Source: Alitta virens (taxonomy: Eukaryota > Annelida > Polychaeta > Phyllodocida > Nereididae). From it: a DNA stretch of 64,000 nucleotides. The notes beneath the pieces were generated by a model. That model saw nothing but the letters and a program-made list of their open reading frames with translations, searched no databases and was not told the origin of the DNA. How positions within the stretch are numbered: position 1 is the stretch's first letter; every line of letters starts with the position of its first letter. The stretch lies in contig OW028576.1 of assembly GCA_932294295.1 (NCBI GenBank), positions 29,910,747 through 29,974,746 of the forward strand, given 5' to 3'. Position numbers and translations under genes: made by a program. Shown one piece after another: positions 1-11,300 of this stretch.

Positions 1-61
1 ATTTGTGTCAAAATGAAATGTCTCAAAAACCATGTATGTTTAAATTTCGATGAAAATAAAA

Positions 62-84
62 TTTCTATCTATCTATCTATCTAT
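62..84. repeat. (TCTA)n microsatellite
   Basis: Short tetranucleotide run directly after an A-rich AATAAAA stretch, as at the 3' tail of a retroposon whose body would lie left of the window. Confidence 0.8.
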
Positions 85-939
85 GGATAGCACTCTAGCT
101 TCCTTCGCATGTGCTCCTGAGTTCAAATCTCATTAGAGCACTCTCCCGAATAACTTCTAGGCTACTAAAACTTAATTAGAAAATCTAATGCTTCTATTTT
201 CTCATTTTGTTTAGTGAATTTTTTTTGACAAAGTTTGTGAATAAATATTTAAATGTAGGCCTATTTATCTGCAAAGCATTGAATTTAAGGTATCGAGAAT
301 TAATGCACAGCACAGTGCAATACATAACTAACCTTGCGCCGATGAGCAAGAGTGGCGTTGGGCTGATTGTAATGCCGACATTGGCCCAATGCCAGGCCGA
401 AATTGCATTGCTATCTGGGTACAAAGGCCAATGTACAACATTCAGTTATTCATTATTTTTTCAATGTAGAAATGTGTCTTTTTATTCAACAAAAGACTGA
501 TTGCAGTGTACTAATTGAAACTGTTAGCCACAAACACAGACATATAGTCAGTCTCTTACTTTAATATAATTTATACCTGTCACCAACTCGGCTAGTCTCT
601 GTTTTTTCTTTCGCTTTCTTTTTGTAATGTTTCATCTACATTGCTTCTTTTCCACAGTAGTGACTATGTTCTTTACTTGTAACATGTCCCACAAAGATGA
701 GAATCTAATATAGTCTTTGGCGTTAATGCTACTATATGAAGTTTTCTCTACGTTGTCAATGTTGACACAGCAACCAATAATTAGCATTAAGCTGAATCAG
801 ATCTATGGATGTGGTTTTAATATAATACAATTATTTTAGGTGGTCTGTGTGCAACGTTTATCTTCTGCTAATCAATACTTTTTTTTTCAGCATCAGCAAA
901 GATCAAGAACTTTTCATCAGCAGTATATATTTGACTTAC
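85..939. other. No gene seen
   Basis: AT-rich stretch. Short open frames on both strands lack recognisable domains, splice context or motifs. If exon B (940-1131, minus) belongs to a gene, its following exons should lie here or left of the window, but I could not find a matching exon in this stretch. Confidence 0.5.
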
Positions 940-1131
940 CTGCCACTTGTTAAGGGTGAACATCTTTGGATTTGGTGTAATTGGTGTCATGTAGAAGTCA
1001 ACTGTATTCTGGCTTACAGAAGTTGTGGTGTAACTTCCAATTCTGCACTTGTTCATCTCATCCCTGTTAAGTCTGTCTACACAGATATATCTAGACAGGT
1101 AGATGGATAGAGTGGCTGTTCCTTTGCATAC
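940..1131 (-). CDS. Exon B: MNNL-like (Notch ligand N-terminal) exon, partial gene or relic
   Basis: On the minus strand the exon is bounded by acceptor attgcag and donor cag|gtaagt and is exactly 64 codons, phase 0 at both ends like the MNNL exons of genes A and C. The beginning (GTATLSIYLS) and end (ITPNPKMFTLNKWQ) align with GTISIRL and the NPxxF.F..W ending of those exons. About 33 codons in the middle, which hold the CC...C...C cysteines in A and C, are absent. It may be a diverged functional paralogue running off the left edge, or a decayed exon. No signal-peptide exon was recognised upstream. Confidence 0.5.
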
Positions 1132-1214
1132 CTGCAATATAATGATGCTTCTTGTGAGTAATTTCATTTGTTTGGTTTGATCAATTCACTACTATATTGA
1201 TCTAAAATAAAAGC

Positions 1215-1640
1215 AGGGTTCCCACTCATTTCTCCAATTCAAATTCAAGGCTTTTTCCAGGTTTTTCCAGGCTGCAAACCCCACTGTTCAAGGTATAAAA
1301 AACCTTATGTGAAATATAAATGCTAGACTTGTTTCTGAATAATTCGATCTTTATTTAACGAAAATTGTACTAATATTAAGGGTGTAGCAGCCTTTTGCCA
1401 AACCGCCACTAGAGCAAAAAACGATAGTTTTAACATATCCCTGAAGAGGGCTCAACGAACACCAGCGCCCCTGGTGGAAATTACAAGAACCATTTTCCCG
1501 TTAAATTTCAGTTTCTCACATTTCCTGTAATTTCAAGACTTTTCCCCACCGGAAAAGTGTTATTATGTAATTCCCAGTTTTCTCGGATTCCCGCTGCCGT
1601 AAAAGGGGGGGGGGGGACGGGAGGTAGCTTGATGATGGGC
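1215..1640. repeat. Dispersed 'TTCCAGG'-type repeat and G-run
   Basis: Low-complexity sequence rich in iterated ttccagg / tcaaggctttt words (about 1240-1300), later tcaagacttttcccc, ending in a run of about 12 G near 1610. It looks like an interspersed repeat and shows no coding potential. Confidence 0.4.
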
Positions 1641-2202
1641 CCCAACTCGATAAAAAAGATTGTCGCTTCGAGGAGCCCTAGTTTACACTATTAATTTGGA
1701 GACCCTCCACTCCTCCATGTCACCCAAGACAGAACATCACCTTGATATTTTGCATATTATAGTAAAACACAGACTGAAGGTAATGCAAGTCAATAAATGA
1801 TAATTGTTCCTCCTCAAAAGAGATGGTCACTAAACATATGATAAAATAGTATTGATGTAGCAAACATGCTAGATAGTTGAGTTCATATTGTGACAAACAT
1901 AATCCTGAACTGTGCATGAAGAACTATAGGAATTTATCAAGTATTGTTTGACATAATTTGAGAAACCCAGAAAGCTATGTGAATAAATCTATTCTATTAC
2001 TATGTTTGGACAGCTGTTGTAAACTTTAGGAATTGGGAATTGTATGGAGTTTTGTGCAAATTCATGTCATGAACTTAAGAAGTTACCCCACATAGAAGTG
2101 CATTAAATATTTCATGTAATATTATAATGTTTGCTTTCAGGGACTGACCATAAAAATGTTCAATTACTGGGGCGTTACCAATGCAAACACTTTTCTGGCT
2201 AA

Positions 2203-2262
2203 AGCCCCCCTCTCACATAGCCGGTTTCACCGTAGTGAAGCCGTAGTATGACGTAACGGTTA
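2203..2262. mobile_element. Short MITE-like fragment
   Basis: The words cacatagccg and gccgtagtatgacg resemble the start of the element at 23917-24212 (cacatagccgag ... actcgtagtatt). Only one end is recognisable. The rest of 1641-3370 is AT-rich with T-runs, and I see no gene in it. Confidence 0.35.
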
Positions 2263-3370
2263 TGCAACAGCTTTTGACTGTATCAATGCTGCATCATGCT
2301 GAATTGTATCTAAAATTATTATTTAAACAAAATATCTCCCTGTTGATCACATAATATAATTTACAAGTATTAAATGTTTGACTTGAATGTGTGTCAAAAG
2401 GAAATTTATACCATTCAGACATATATATTAAAATAACATGATATGTATATATTTTGTAAGTTTTTGCTGATATATACTATAAAAATGTACCATAAATATT
2501 AGACAAATGCAGAGATAGTAATCTGATGTTTGTCTCTTGAAACGTTTGTTACCCAGGAGATTTTTTGTTTTTTTATTTGTATTTTTGTTTGATATGCTTT
2601 CATAGGATTTGGTTTTGAAGTTTTGTTATTTTTAGATGCTCATCAATCTCTATTAGAGTTTTTGTTTCAAAATAATATTCTGCATCATGTTAGTTTTGTC
2701 TTTTTCTATGCTTATCTATATTTTATAGTTTTTGAATAGATATATCATGCTACAAAGCATTTATTGCACAATGTTTTGACACTGCTACAAAGCAATTTTT
2801 TCAGAAGGGACAGGTTTTCCTCATTAATTTGCATCAGCTGAATTTTTAATGTTTTGTATAATTGTTTTGACAAATGGGCCTGCATAATAATTTGGCCGTT
2901 ATGGTTAGCCATTTATCAATGCTTTTTTTTTTTTGCTACTAAATTACTTTCTTTTCTTTCTATTTTCTTTTCTTTTTTTGCTTTGATTTTTTATTATTCA
3001 CTAGAGGTTTAATCATATTGTTATGTTAGTTATGAACAGTGAAAGTATGCAGATCTGCTGAATACTCAATTTATAGTCCTAAACTTTCTTCATATAGTGA
3101 ATAGTCAATACTGTTTTAAATTAAGTACTTTACATGTATATCACACTACAATTATTGTCATCATATTTGATAATCTTGCGAAAAAAATTAATAAAGATTG
3201 AATCGATTCAATTTATCAATGACTTAATTTTTGTCTATTTCCCCTTAACATCTTTCAGTTCAGAATAAAGAAATAAAATATTTGTTTAATGTCCATTTGT
3301 TGGCAGTCACAACTTTTCTAGGTGAGTGTACAGCTATAATTGCTGACACATCATTTCTTAACCAACTAAA

Positions 3371-3407
3371 CTACTACTACTACTACTATTACTACTAATA
3401 CTATTAC
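3371..3407. repeat. (CTA)n microsatellite, left part
   Basis: Trinucleotide array that continues after the insertion at 3408-3831. Confidence 0.85.
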
Positions 3408-3831
3408 CAGTTGCAGATTTAGCTGGGGGCGGGGGGATTTTGAGGGCTTAAACCCCCCCCCCCCCCTAACTTGGCTTATTTCCAAATTGGCCAGCTCTGC
3501 TGAATATCCCAGGTTCAATATCCGGCCCGGGCACACTTCATGAGCTAAATCCCAGCTGGAGGTGTCTTGCACTCAGTGTCTATGCTGAGGCAAATAAAAG
3601 ACCTCAACCATGGGGTAAATGTGTAACATGGTGTGGACTCCAAGCCTTATCATATCATTACATCTGCCTTTGGCAGCTGATCATATAAGCTGACTAAGCT
3701 TCAGAATCAGTACTTTTGAGACATAGACATAGTACATTTTAACTAAAAATGTTAAAAAAAGCAGCGGTCCCCGCAATTCATTTTAATTTGTCACCCCCCC
3801 TCCCATTAACATTTTTCTGGATCCACCCCTG
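3408..3831. mobile_element. hAT-like MITE inserted in a (CTA)n array, carrying a SINE copy
   Basis: The left end starts cagttgcagatttagctggg and the right end, read in reverse complement, starts caggggtggatccag. Both fit the common hAT-type CAG...GGATCCAG terminus imperfectly. The same (CTA)n sequence flanks both sides, so the array predates the insertion. Positions about 3484-3660 inside match the tRNA-like repeat also seen near 7200 (ggccagctctgctgaa, box-B-like ggttcaatatcc, then cccagctgg), so a SINE appears nested within it. Confidence 0.5.
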
Positions 3832-3865
3832 ACTACTACTACTTCTACTTCTACTACTACAACTT

Positions 3866-3896
<31 letters not shown>

Positions 3897-4034
3897 TACT
3901 ACTGCTACTACTACTACTACTACTACTTCTACTACTGCTGCTACTACTACTACTACTACTTCTACTACTGCTGCTACTACTACTACTACGACTGCTGCTA
4001 CTGCTACTACTAATACTACAACTACTACTATGCA
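3832..4034. repeat. (CTA)n microsatellite with TTC/TGC variants
   Basis: About 200 bp of trinucleotide repeat, interrupted by ctt and ctg units. Open frames reading through it encode homopolymers and are not genes. Confidence 0.95.
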
Positions 4035-4299
4035 GACATCTTATTATCCATAATTATTGCATAATATATAAAAACTGAGTGCTAGTGGTGTGAAATAAAT
4101 TTTGATATCATACCATAGCTAATCAGTCATTTCAAACGTAAAACTAATCAAACTTGATACACACAACACATTCATCTTGCAAACGTTGAGTTTAGTTCTA
4201 AAAAATCACAACAGATGAGTGGATATGTACATCATTTTTGCACCACCTCCAGGTGGATATAACAAGCAAAGCTCTCTTTAAAACATAGGCTGCGCTACA

Positions 4300-4445
4300 T
4301 ATCACACAGGCCGTCATTAAAATTGTTAAGTGTTCGTCTGACAGGCAGGAGGGCGGGTGTTACACTTTCATTTCCAGAGCAGAACTCTAACACACACTTT
4401 TGCTTCTAGAGCTGAACTCTAACACTAATGCACTTACCCTAATGA
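4300..4445 (+). mobile_element. MITE fragment related to 59086-60020
   Basis: It shares gacaggcag, gttacactttc, tttccagagcagaa and ttaccctaatgaaatt with the arms of the foldback element at 59.1-60.0 kb. Only one arm is present here. Confidence 0.5.
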
Positions 4446-4950
4446 AATTAACTCTTGAATTTTTTCATTGTTCATTATATTATGTTGAGTGTGAATTATT
4501 ACCGGGTTCCCGTGGGTTATAATGTCTGGCAAATATCTTACTTATTAACAGCAATCCATTCTGATTAGAGTAAAGCCAAGTGATCATAAAAAGTATTTTC
4601 CATCCTTTTCCTGCCATTTAATTGTTCTATATCAAAGATTTTATGCACAATAAGAAGTAATCAGTTCAATGAAATTATCAACACAATAGCATGTTCCCTG
4701 TAACTAATCTACAACTAAGATTATCATTTATATGTCCAAAATAGTCATATATGGGCCATGGCAATGATCCTAAGGAATATATATGAAATTCAGCAACAAT
4801 GTTATGCCACATAAAGATGTTGGGTATAATATTTCATACAAAATGAACCTTTAAGGTTTGTATTTACTTGTATTTAAATAAATAAAGTCTAAATACAAAT
4901 AAATAAAATCTTAAAGGATTGATGTCCTTGATTTGAGATAGTCATGGCCA

Positions 4951-5710
4951 ATGTCTATACTCACAGATGCTGTCAGTACAGCTTCTCTACCCAGATTGAT
5001 GGATTCACAGGCTTTTCATGCTAATGGGGTAATTAAGTTGGAGTTAGTACAAATTTATTTAATAACCAACTGTAACATAAATTATGTGCATCTTAGAAAT
5101 GTTATTGTTTTGCCTCAAAAGCAGATTGGAATTGGTGTTATGTTGCATCTTGAATGGTCCCAGAAAGATTTTTCTGATTTATTTCAATGACACACTAATT
5201 TGTTCATTTCAATTTGCCTCATACAGCTTTGATGTTTCTGATGTCTGGAGGCAGATGCAGTACTTTGTTTAATCCCATTTCCTGCACATCTATGAATGTG
5301 ATGTTAAATTTTTACAATTATGATATGCTGCCAAGCCAATTTTAGACTTTTGCTTTGTATTATTGGACCGATTTATTTCAATCACACAAACTTGCGCCGA
5401 TGTCAAGATACAAATGTTGCAGATTGTTTAATTTCAAGGATTCATATGCTGCTAAGCCAGTTTCTGACTTTCGTTGTGTATTAATGGACCGATTTATTTC
5501 AATCACACAAACTTGTGCCTACTTTGACTTGCCTCATACAGTTAGAATGTTAGGGATGTCTAGACCTTGAATTTTTTATCCCATTTACTGAACATGTATG
5601 AGTCAGTTTCTAAAATGTACTTTGTACTACTGGAATGATTTATTTTAATCGCATTGGAAAATGCTCATTTCAATCTTTCTTATGCAGTTTTGATGTTGCT
5701 AATTTTGTGA
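4951..5710. repeat. Degenerate tandem repeat of roughly 120-150 bp
   Basis: The phrase gatttatttcaatcacac recurs near 5175, 5372, 5491 and 5636, each followed by tttgcctcatacag / gatgtt words. Units have diverged. Short frames inside it (for example 4951-5190 and 5355-5570) come from the repeat, and I do not call genes. Confidence 0.6.
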
Positions 5711-6239
5711 TGAATTTCTTAATGTAACTTTAAAAATGTGAAGTGATTCTCAGTGCCACAGTAAATATATGTATACATTCAACTGAGGGGAAAAATGTAG
5801 TGCTTGTTTAAATCAGTGTTAATTGTAGTGTTATATGATATAAACTACCAAGCAGTATTGGTTATGAAGACATTGATTGAAATTACAAATGTGCTTATTT
5901 CAGTAAACATTAGCTGTTTTTATCCAAGTCATTACGGAATTTGTCAAATGCACTCAACTGAATTAGCATCTTTGGATCTTACTAATAGTCTAATAGAAGA
6001 AATTATAAACAATATGTATATATGTATCTTTCCATATAAGGTCCATTTAGGTTTCATAAAATGCATAACTTTTTTCGCTGTCAATAACATTGGCAAAAAC
6101 GGCCAAAGATACCTGTAATTTTACCATTGTATTTATATCTTTGTTCAAACAATATAGATAGATAGATATGAAAAGTTCAGTCCTCTTAGGCTAGTTCTTG
6201 CCGCAAACAAGAGTTGATTGATGAGGTGAGAGAGAGATG

Positions 6240-6900
6240 AATAGTCCACCCAATTCAATTTAATTTCTTTATTGACCATGTATCATATGAAAAAAATAAA
6301 ATAAAAATAAATAATTGCATTCTTCGAAATTATCATTAACACGGTTGGCAGACACTATGCAGTGTATATGCCATTACCAAACAATATTAAATATACATAT
6401 ATATGACAAATAAAACAATCAAAATTACAATTTTTATCATAGATGTTAATTGATAACAATTAAAAAAAGAAATATATATAATATGTATGGTGGCAGAAGG
6501 ATACATGGTTAAATATAATCATATTCAATATAAGAAAAAAGAAAGTAAAATGAACATTAAATATAATGTGCTTGTGAAAAATTTAAAGTTCCCTCAAATA
6601 TTCAGACATATATATATACCAAGTGACCATAGGCCAAAACAATTCCTCTAAAACCCATTTCAAACATGTGGCAGTTAGTAAAATTGTTATGAGGACAATT
6701 TACTGATAAAATGATTTTTTAGTCTCTTCTTGAAAGTATGCAGACTGCAGTTATAATCAATTATATCATCAATGTTATTCCAATATTTTGCTCCATTAAT
6801 TCGTATAGTTTTTTCATACAATGCTGATTTAGCGATGGGAATATATAACTTATTTGACTGTCTAGTTTGGCGACTTATCACTCTATTATGATAAACATTA
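6240..6900 (-). mobile_element. 3' fragment of a CR1/L2-like LINE
   Basis: On the minus strand about 64 residues (6881-6687) match the usual C-terminal end of LINE ORF2: basic residues, then 'IRINGAKYWNNI', then 'LHTFKKRLKNHFIS'. An AT-rich 3' UTR follows, ending in a reversed AATAAAG-type signal near 6270. The reverse transcriptase and endonuclease are missing, so this is a typical 5'-truncated copy. Confidence 0.65.
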
Positions 6901-7009
6901 ACTCCATAAGTGGGTCTTTTACTTGCCCCAGCATAGACACCAAGGACAAGGGACCACCAATTTTACATCTCTTCCAAATGACACGGATATAGCTCATGAA
7001 GACTTTTTA

Positions 7010-7250
7010 GAGTGCATGGGTCTGGGATTGTACCCTTGACCTTTAGCAGAGCTGGTCGATATGGAATTTGTGGATATTTTAGCCATCCCAAACATGACAC
7101 TGTCCATAAAGGGAAATTGCAAATGAATTACTACCCATGGAATGAGATCAACATCCATTTAAATGTAACTCATGAAGAGTACCTGGACCGGGGATCGAAC
7201 CTGGGATCTTCAGCAGAGCTGGTCAATGTGGAATTTGCAGATGCCAGTGA
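7010..7250 (-). mobile_element. tRNA-like SINE fragments (second family), two partial copies
   Basis: On the minus strand, ccagctctgctgaagatccc then the box-B-like ggttcgatcccc (near 7195) repeats sequence also present at 3486-3560. A second, more decayed copy (ccagctctgctaaaggtc) lies near 7040. The open frame at 7012-7338 reads through both and is not a gene. From 7250 to 8325 I see no other feature. Confidence 0.5.
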
Positions 7251-8325
7251 AATTCCGATTAGGATGTTCACAATGCCAAAGTTCTACTGTACTGCAGTAC
7301 TGAACTGTTTAATGATGAACTTTTTATCAGAGTGCTAATATTCCAATCATATGTGTCCGGATATGTATAAATATAGATAATCCTACCAGGAAGATATGTA
7401 CAGTAATGAATTTAAATTATGTTGAAGTGGTAGTAGTTTGTTTTATTTGGTACATATCTATTAATGAAAGGGAATTGAAATAGAGAATGATTCATTTTCA
7501 ATAAGTGAAATCATACCGAGTAACTCTTGCACATAAGGCCACGCTATTGTGCCATAATCAGCCGCCTCACAATTGTGACTACTGGATTTTGGACACAGTT
7601 GCGTTACTACCACTAATTTAATTCCAAACCATGACCACCTATCACTGAGACCAGAATGTTGATATAAAGTTGGTCTCAATAATGAGTTTCAATTATACAA
7701 TTAGTTTCATAAAATATGGTCGACTCCAGTCAGCTGTAGCAAGCTATTCCTGGCTGTAACTATAACTGGCTAAAGTCAGCACCTTCTGTCTACTTCTATC
7801 TAATAGTTGGCTTAAACTACCACCACTGAAAACTATAAACCTTGGAAAATGTTTGAAATTTATCTAAATATCATAAATATGTATGTGCAATTGACATGCA
7901 TCTTTTCAACAAAATATTACAAATATGCAAAAACTCTCAGCTTGTGCACTAAATGGTGCTTAATGACCTTTTAGATCCGGCTTTGAGTAGCCAGCTATAG
8001 CTAGACAGTTCTGTTTAGTGTCAGGTAGCATTGTATAGCATTGTATGACAGGCCGTTTTTAATGAAACTAAATATATGTATGGGAGTTGTCCGTTATCCT
8101 GGTTCTATCATTGATACTAATTTTTGCAATAGATTATATCATCCTAGCAATATTTAGGAAGTGTAAAGTTTCATTTGATTGTATGTTATGTCAGTCTATT
8201 ATATTGTATTAACAAACCAGGAATCAGTTTGGTCACAGCATAAATTCTGATTGTGTGTGATTATGCACATTTCATTGCGCCAGCATTATGAAATAAACAT
8301 GGGTGGTATATTGGATTAGTCCAAA

Positions 8326-11300
8326 ATGCATTTCAAAATAATTAAATCACTGATATTGCTGCATCTAATTAAGGTGAGTGAATATTTGAGTAGAGTTAAT
8401 GTTTCTATCACATCAACGTCCCAATGAAAGAATTCTACATACAATTATCAAAGTTCTGTCTTTCCTCAATTGTGTGTCTGCCATAACTCAGCGAAATGAC
8501 AGCGAAGTTTACCATTTGATTTGAGTCAATGCATTTAACAGTTCTATACAATTATTACAAATGTTAAATAATATTGTAAACGTTCAATTTGTTCATATCA
8601 GAGGGCTTCACTTACAATGATAATGTTAAAGTACAATAATTTTCATGACTGAAATATTTATAGTGGTGGTCTTTGATGTGAGCGTACTCAAATTATCCTG
8701 AAATGATTGTTATTACTGAAATTATTGGTGTTTAACATTGTGGCCATTTTTCCTCATAGAAATTTCTTTAAAATGTGTGGTATTTTATGTGGGTTCACCC
8801 ATTTGCTGAATAATTTTCATCTTTCAGATGTGCTTTGGTGAAGGCACAATATCTATAAGGTTGACCAAGTACAGCAATAAAGATGGTAAAGGAAATAATG
8901 GCAACTGCTGTGAAACTAAAATTTCATTTGGTTGTCTGAATCCGTGCGACCATTTCTTCATTCTGTGTCTTGATCGACTGGGAGGATCTCCAACAGGAGT
9001 GGAATATTGCCCAATGGGGAAAAAAACTACAGGGTCAATTGGTCAAAATGAAATCATATTCAATAATGTCATTGGTGGCACACCCAATCCAGTGAAATTC
9101 CCATTTGAGAAATGGCTGGTAAGATTAAATCATGTTTGTTGTTGATGTTGAGGGCAGTTAAATTATAAAATTATTTCTCTCTACGTTCCTCTTGTGTGTG
9201 ACAATACTAGCAGAATGATTCATTCTTTGGACCAAAGCAGCGATTGCAACAATATACTGAGAATGCCTAATGTATGGTGCCCTATTATGGTCAGGATTTT
9301 GTTTAACAGAGCTATTAATAAAAGCATTAGAAAATACAGCCTGTCAAAACAAGTAACCTCATACTGACAATATTAGGACACCAGTGTCATATCATGGTCA
9401 CTTTGCTTAATGCCACATTTTTGTTGAAGCAAATGATTTCTCCCTCATAAAAATAGATTCTGCTGTAAAATAGATAAATTCTATTATTTAAAGGAATTAA
9501 GGCAATTTTCTATATTTACTACTTCAGACTTTGAGTGCATCTCAAAAAGTTGATGTTTTAAATATGCAGTTAAAAGAAAAACCCTGATGACCAATATTTT
9601 ATTGGTTTTCATGCACTATCTATCTCCTGGTTTATTTTGTATACAAATTGGAATCATTTTGTCCTTGAAAACCCTTGCAAAGTGAAAATACATATCTGAA
9701 ATTTCAAAATACTGCTGTTTCAGTGGTGCAACTGCTCAGCAGATGAAACTAGGGAGCATTAATTGAACTGACAATATAAGGACATTGACCATAATAGGGC
9801 ACCACACGTTACTGAAGAACACATGCCCTTATCTGTTAATTGCTGCTCTGCCAAGCCAAACAGTTCATTTATTATCATGTCTTTTTGTGTGTTTATTTTT
9901 GTTATTTTATTTTATTATGTGTGTAAGTAAGACTGTTTGGACCTCTTGTCTTGAACTTTTGATCTACTTGAATATGCAATGGGTTCCAGTTCTCGGACTA
10001 TTTCTTTCTATTCTTTGACCTATCTATTTACTACATAATTATTCTATGAACATTTATAGAAGTAAACCAAAGGAGAGAGACCCTTCCTCCAAAAAAAAAA
10101 CAAAAAAAACTTGCATGTCAAGGGGGTGAGGGGTTCATATCATCAACACAGCAACATTTATAGAAGTAAACCAAAGGAGAGAGACCCTGCCTCCAAAAAA
10201 AAACAAAAAAAACTTGCATGTCAAGGGGGTGAGGGGTTCATATCATCAACACAGCAACAGTATTTTGTATTGCACTTAAAGGTTGGATTCCTGTTCAAAG
10301 TAGAGGTGTGGGACAGTGATAGTAATGAGGACGACTTTGTTGACTTCTTCTCCGTCAATGTGACATTTGATGCCAGCACAGACCGGAGTAGGGCAAAGCT
10401 CTTTGAAGCCAAAGAACACACTCTGTGAGTATGGTCTATCATTTGTCAAAGACATCGCGTATGTTACACGTTTCTTGATATGAATATTAGAGTTACGGTT
10501 AACCAGCCATAATAATAAAGTCGGCATTTCATACACAAAAATATTTGGTGTTATGAGCATGTGCACGTTATGATTTACGTGTTTTTGTTGGCTGTTGAAT
10601 GCTTTAGATTTGCAACATGAATATTTGCTGACACATAAGGTATTTCTTTTACAATTTAGACTTGACTTCCAAGTGAAAGTAGTTTGTGATGAGAACTGGT
10701 GTGGGCCAAGGTGTGACCAAAACTGCACAGGCTTTAGTGATGATCCACATGACGACAATACAACCCCGGGAATGTATGACAACAAAACAACACCGAGAAC
10801 TGATGATACATATGAGGAAAAAACAACACAGGGGACTGTAATGGTTCCTTTTGGAACTGGTAATTTGTTGTTTTTGCATGATACTGAAGATAAGATAAAA
10901 CGTTTTTTAAAGTTGGAGATATATCCAGGCTACGGTGGCTGGGATAGGACATGCACTTTTTTTATTTATTTCGTTCCCACGAAATAGTATTTCGTTTTCA
11001 CGAAATAGTATTTCGTTATAACGAATTACTAATTCGTTCAAACGAAATACTTATTTCGTTTGGACGAAATATTAGTCCCTACAAGATCCTTACGAGATCC
11101 AAGAAGTGCTGACACTGGTTTTCCAGTAAACCCATCAAAGTGTAGCCACGACCCCTACCTCATGTTAAGCCCAAATTATATACTATTTAATTCTAGTATT
11201 TAGTTAGTGTGAACTTAAATAATGTTATAAGTTTCTTTTTCTTTTCAAAATTTTAGTGTGCTTGATAGGATAGGATAGGATAGGATAGGATAGCATAGCA

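Noticed and set aside
3366..3572. Frame ending in poly-valine
   Set aside because: Reads the (CTA)n microsatellite and the inserted hAT/SINE sequence.
7012..7338. 108-codon frame
   Set aside because: Crosses two SINE fragments; no motif or splice context.
10276..10785. 169-codon minus-strand frame
   Set aside because: Covers two gene A exons and the intron between them in antisense; the plus-strand exons carry the domain motifs and phase-consistent splice sites.
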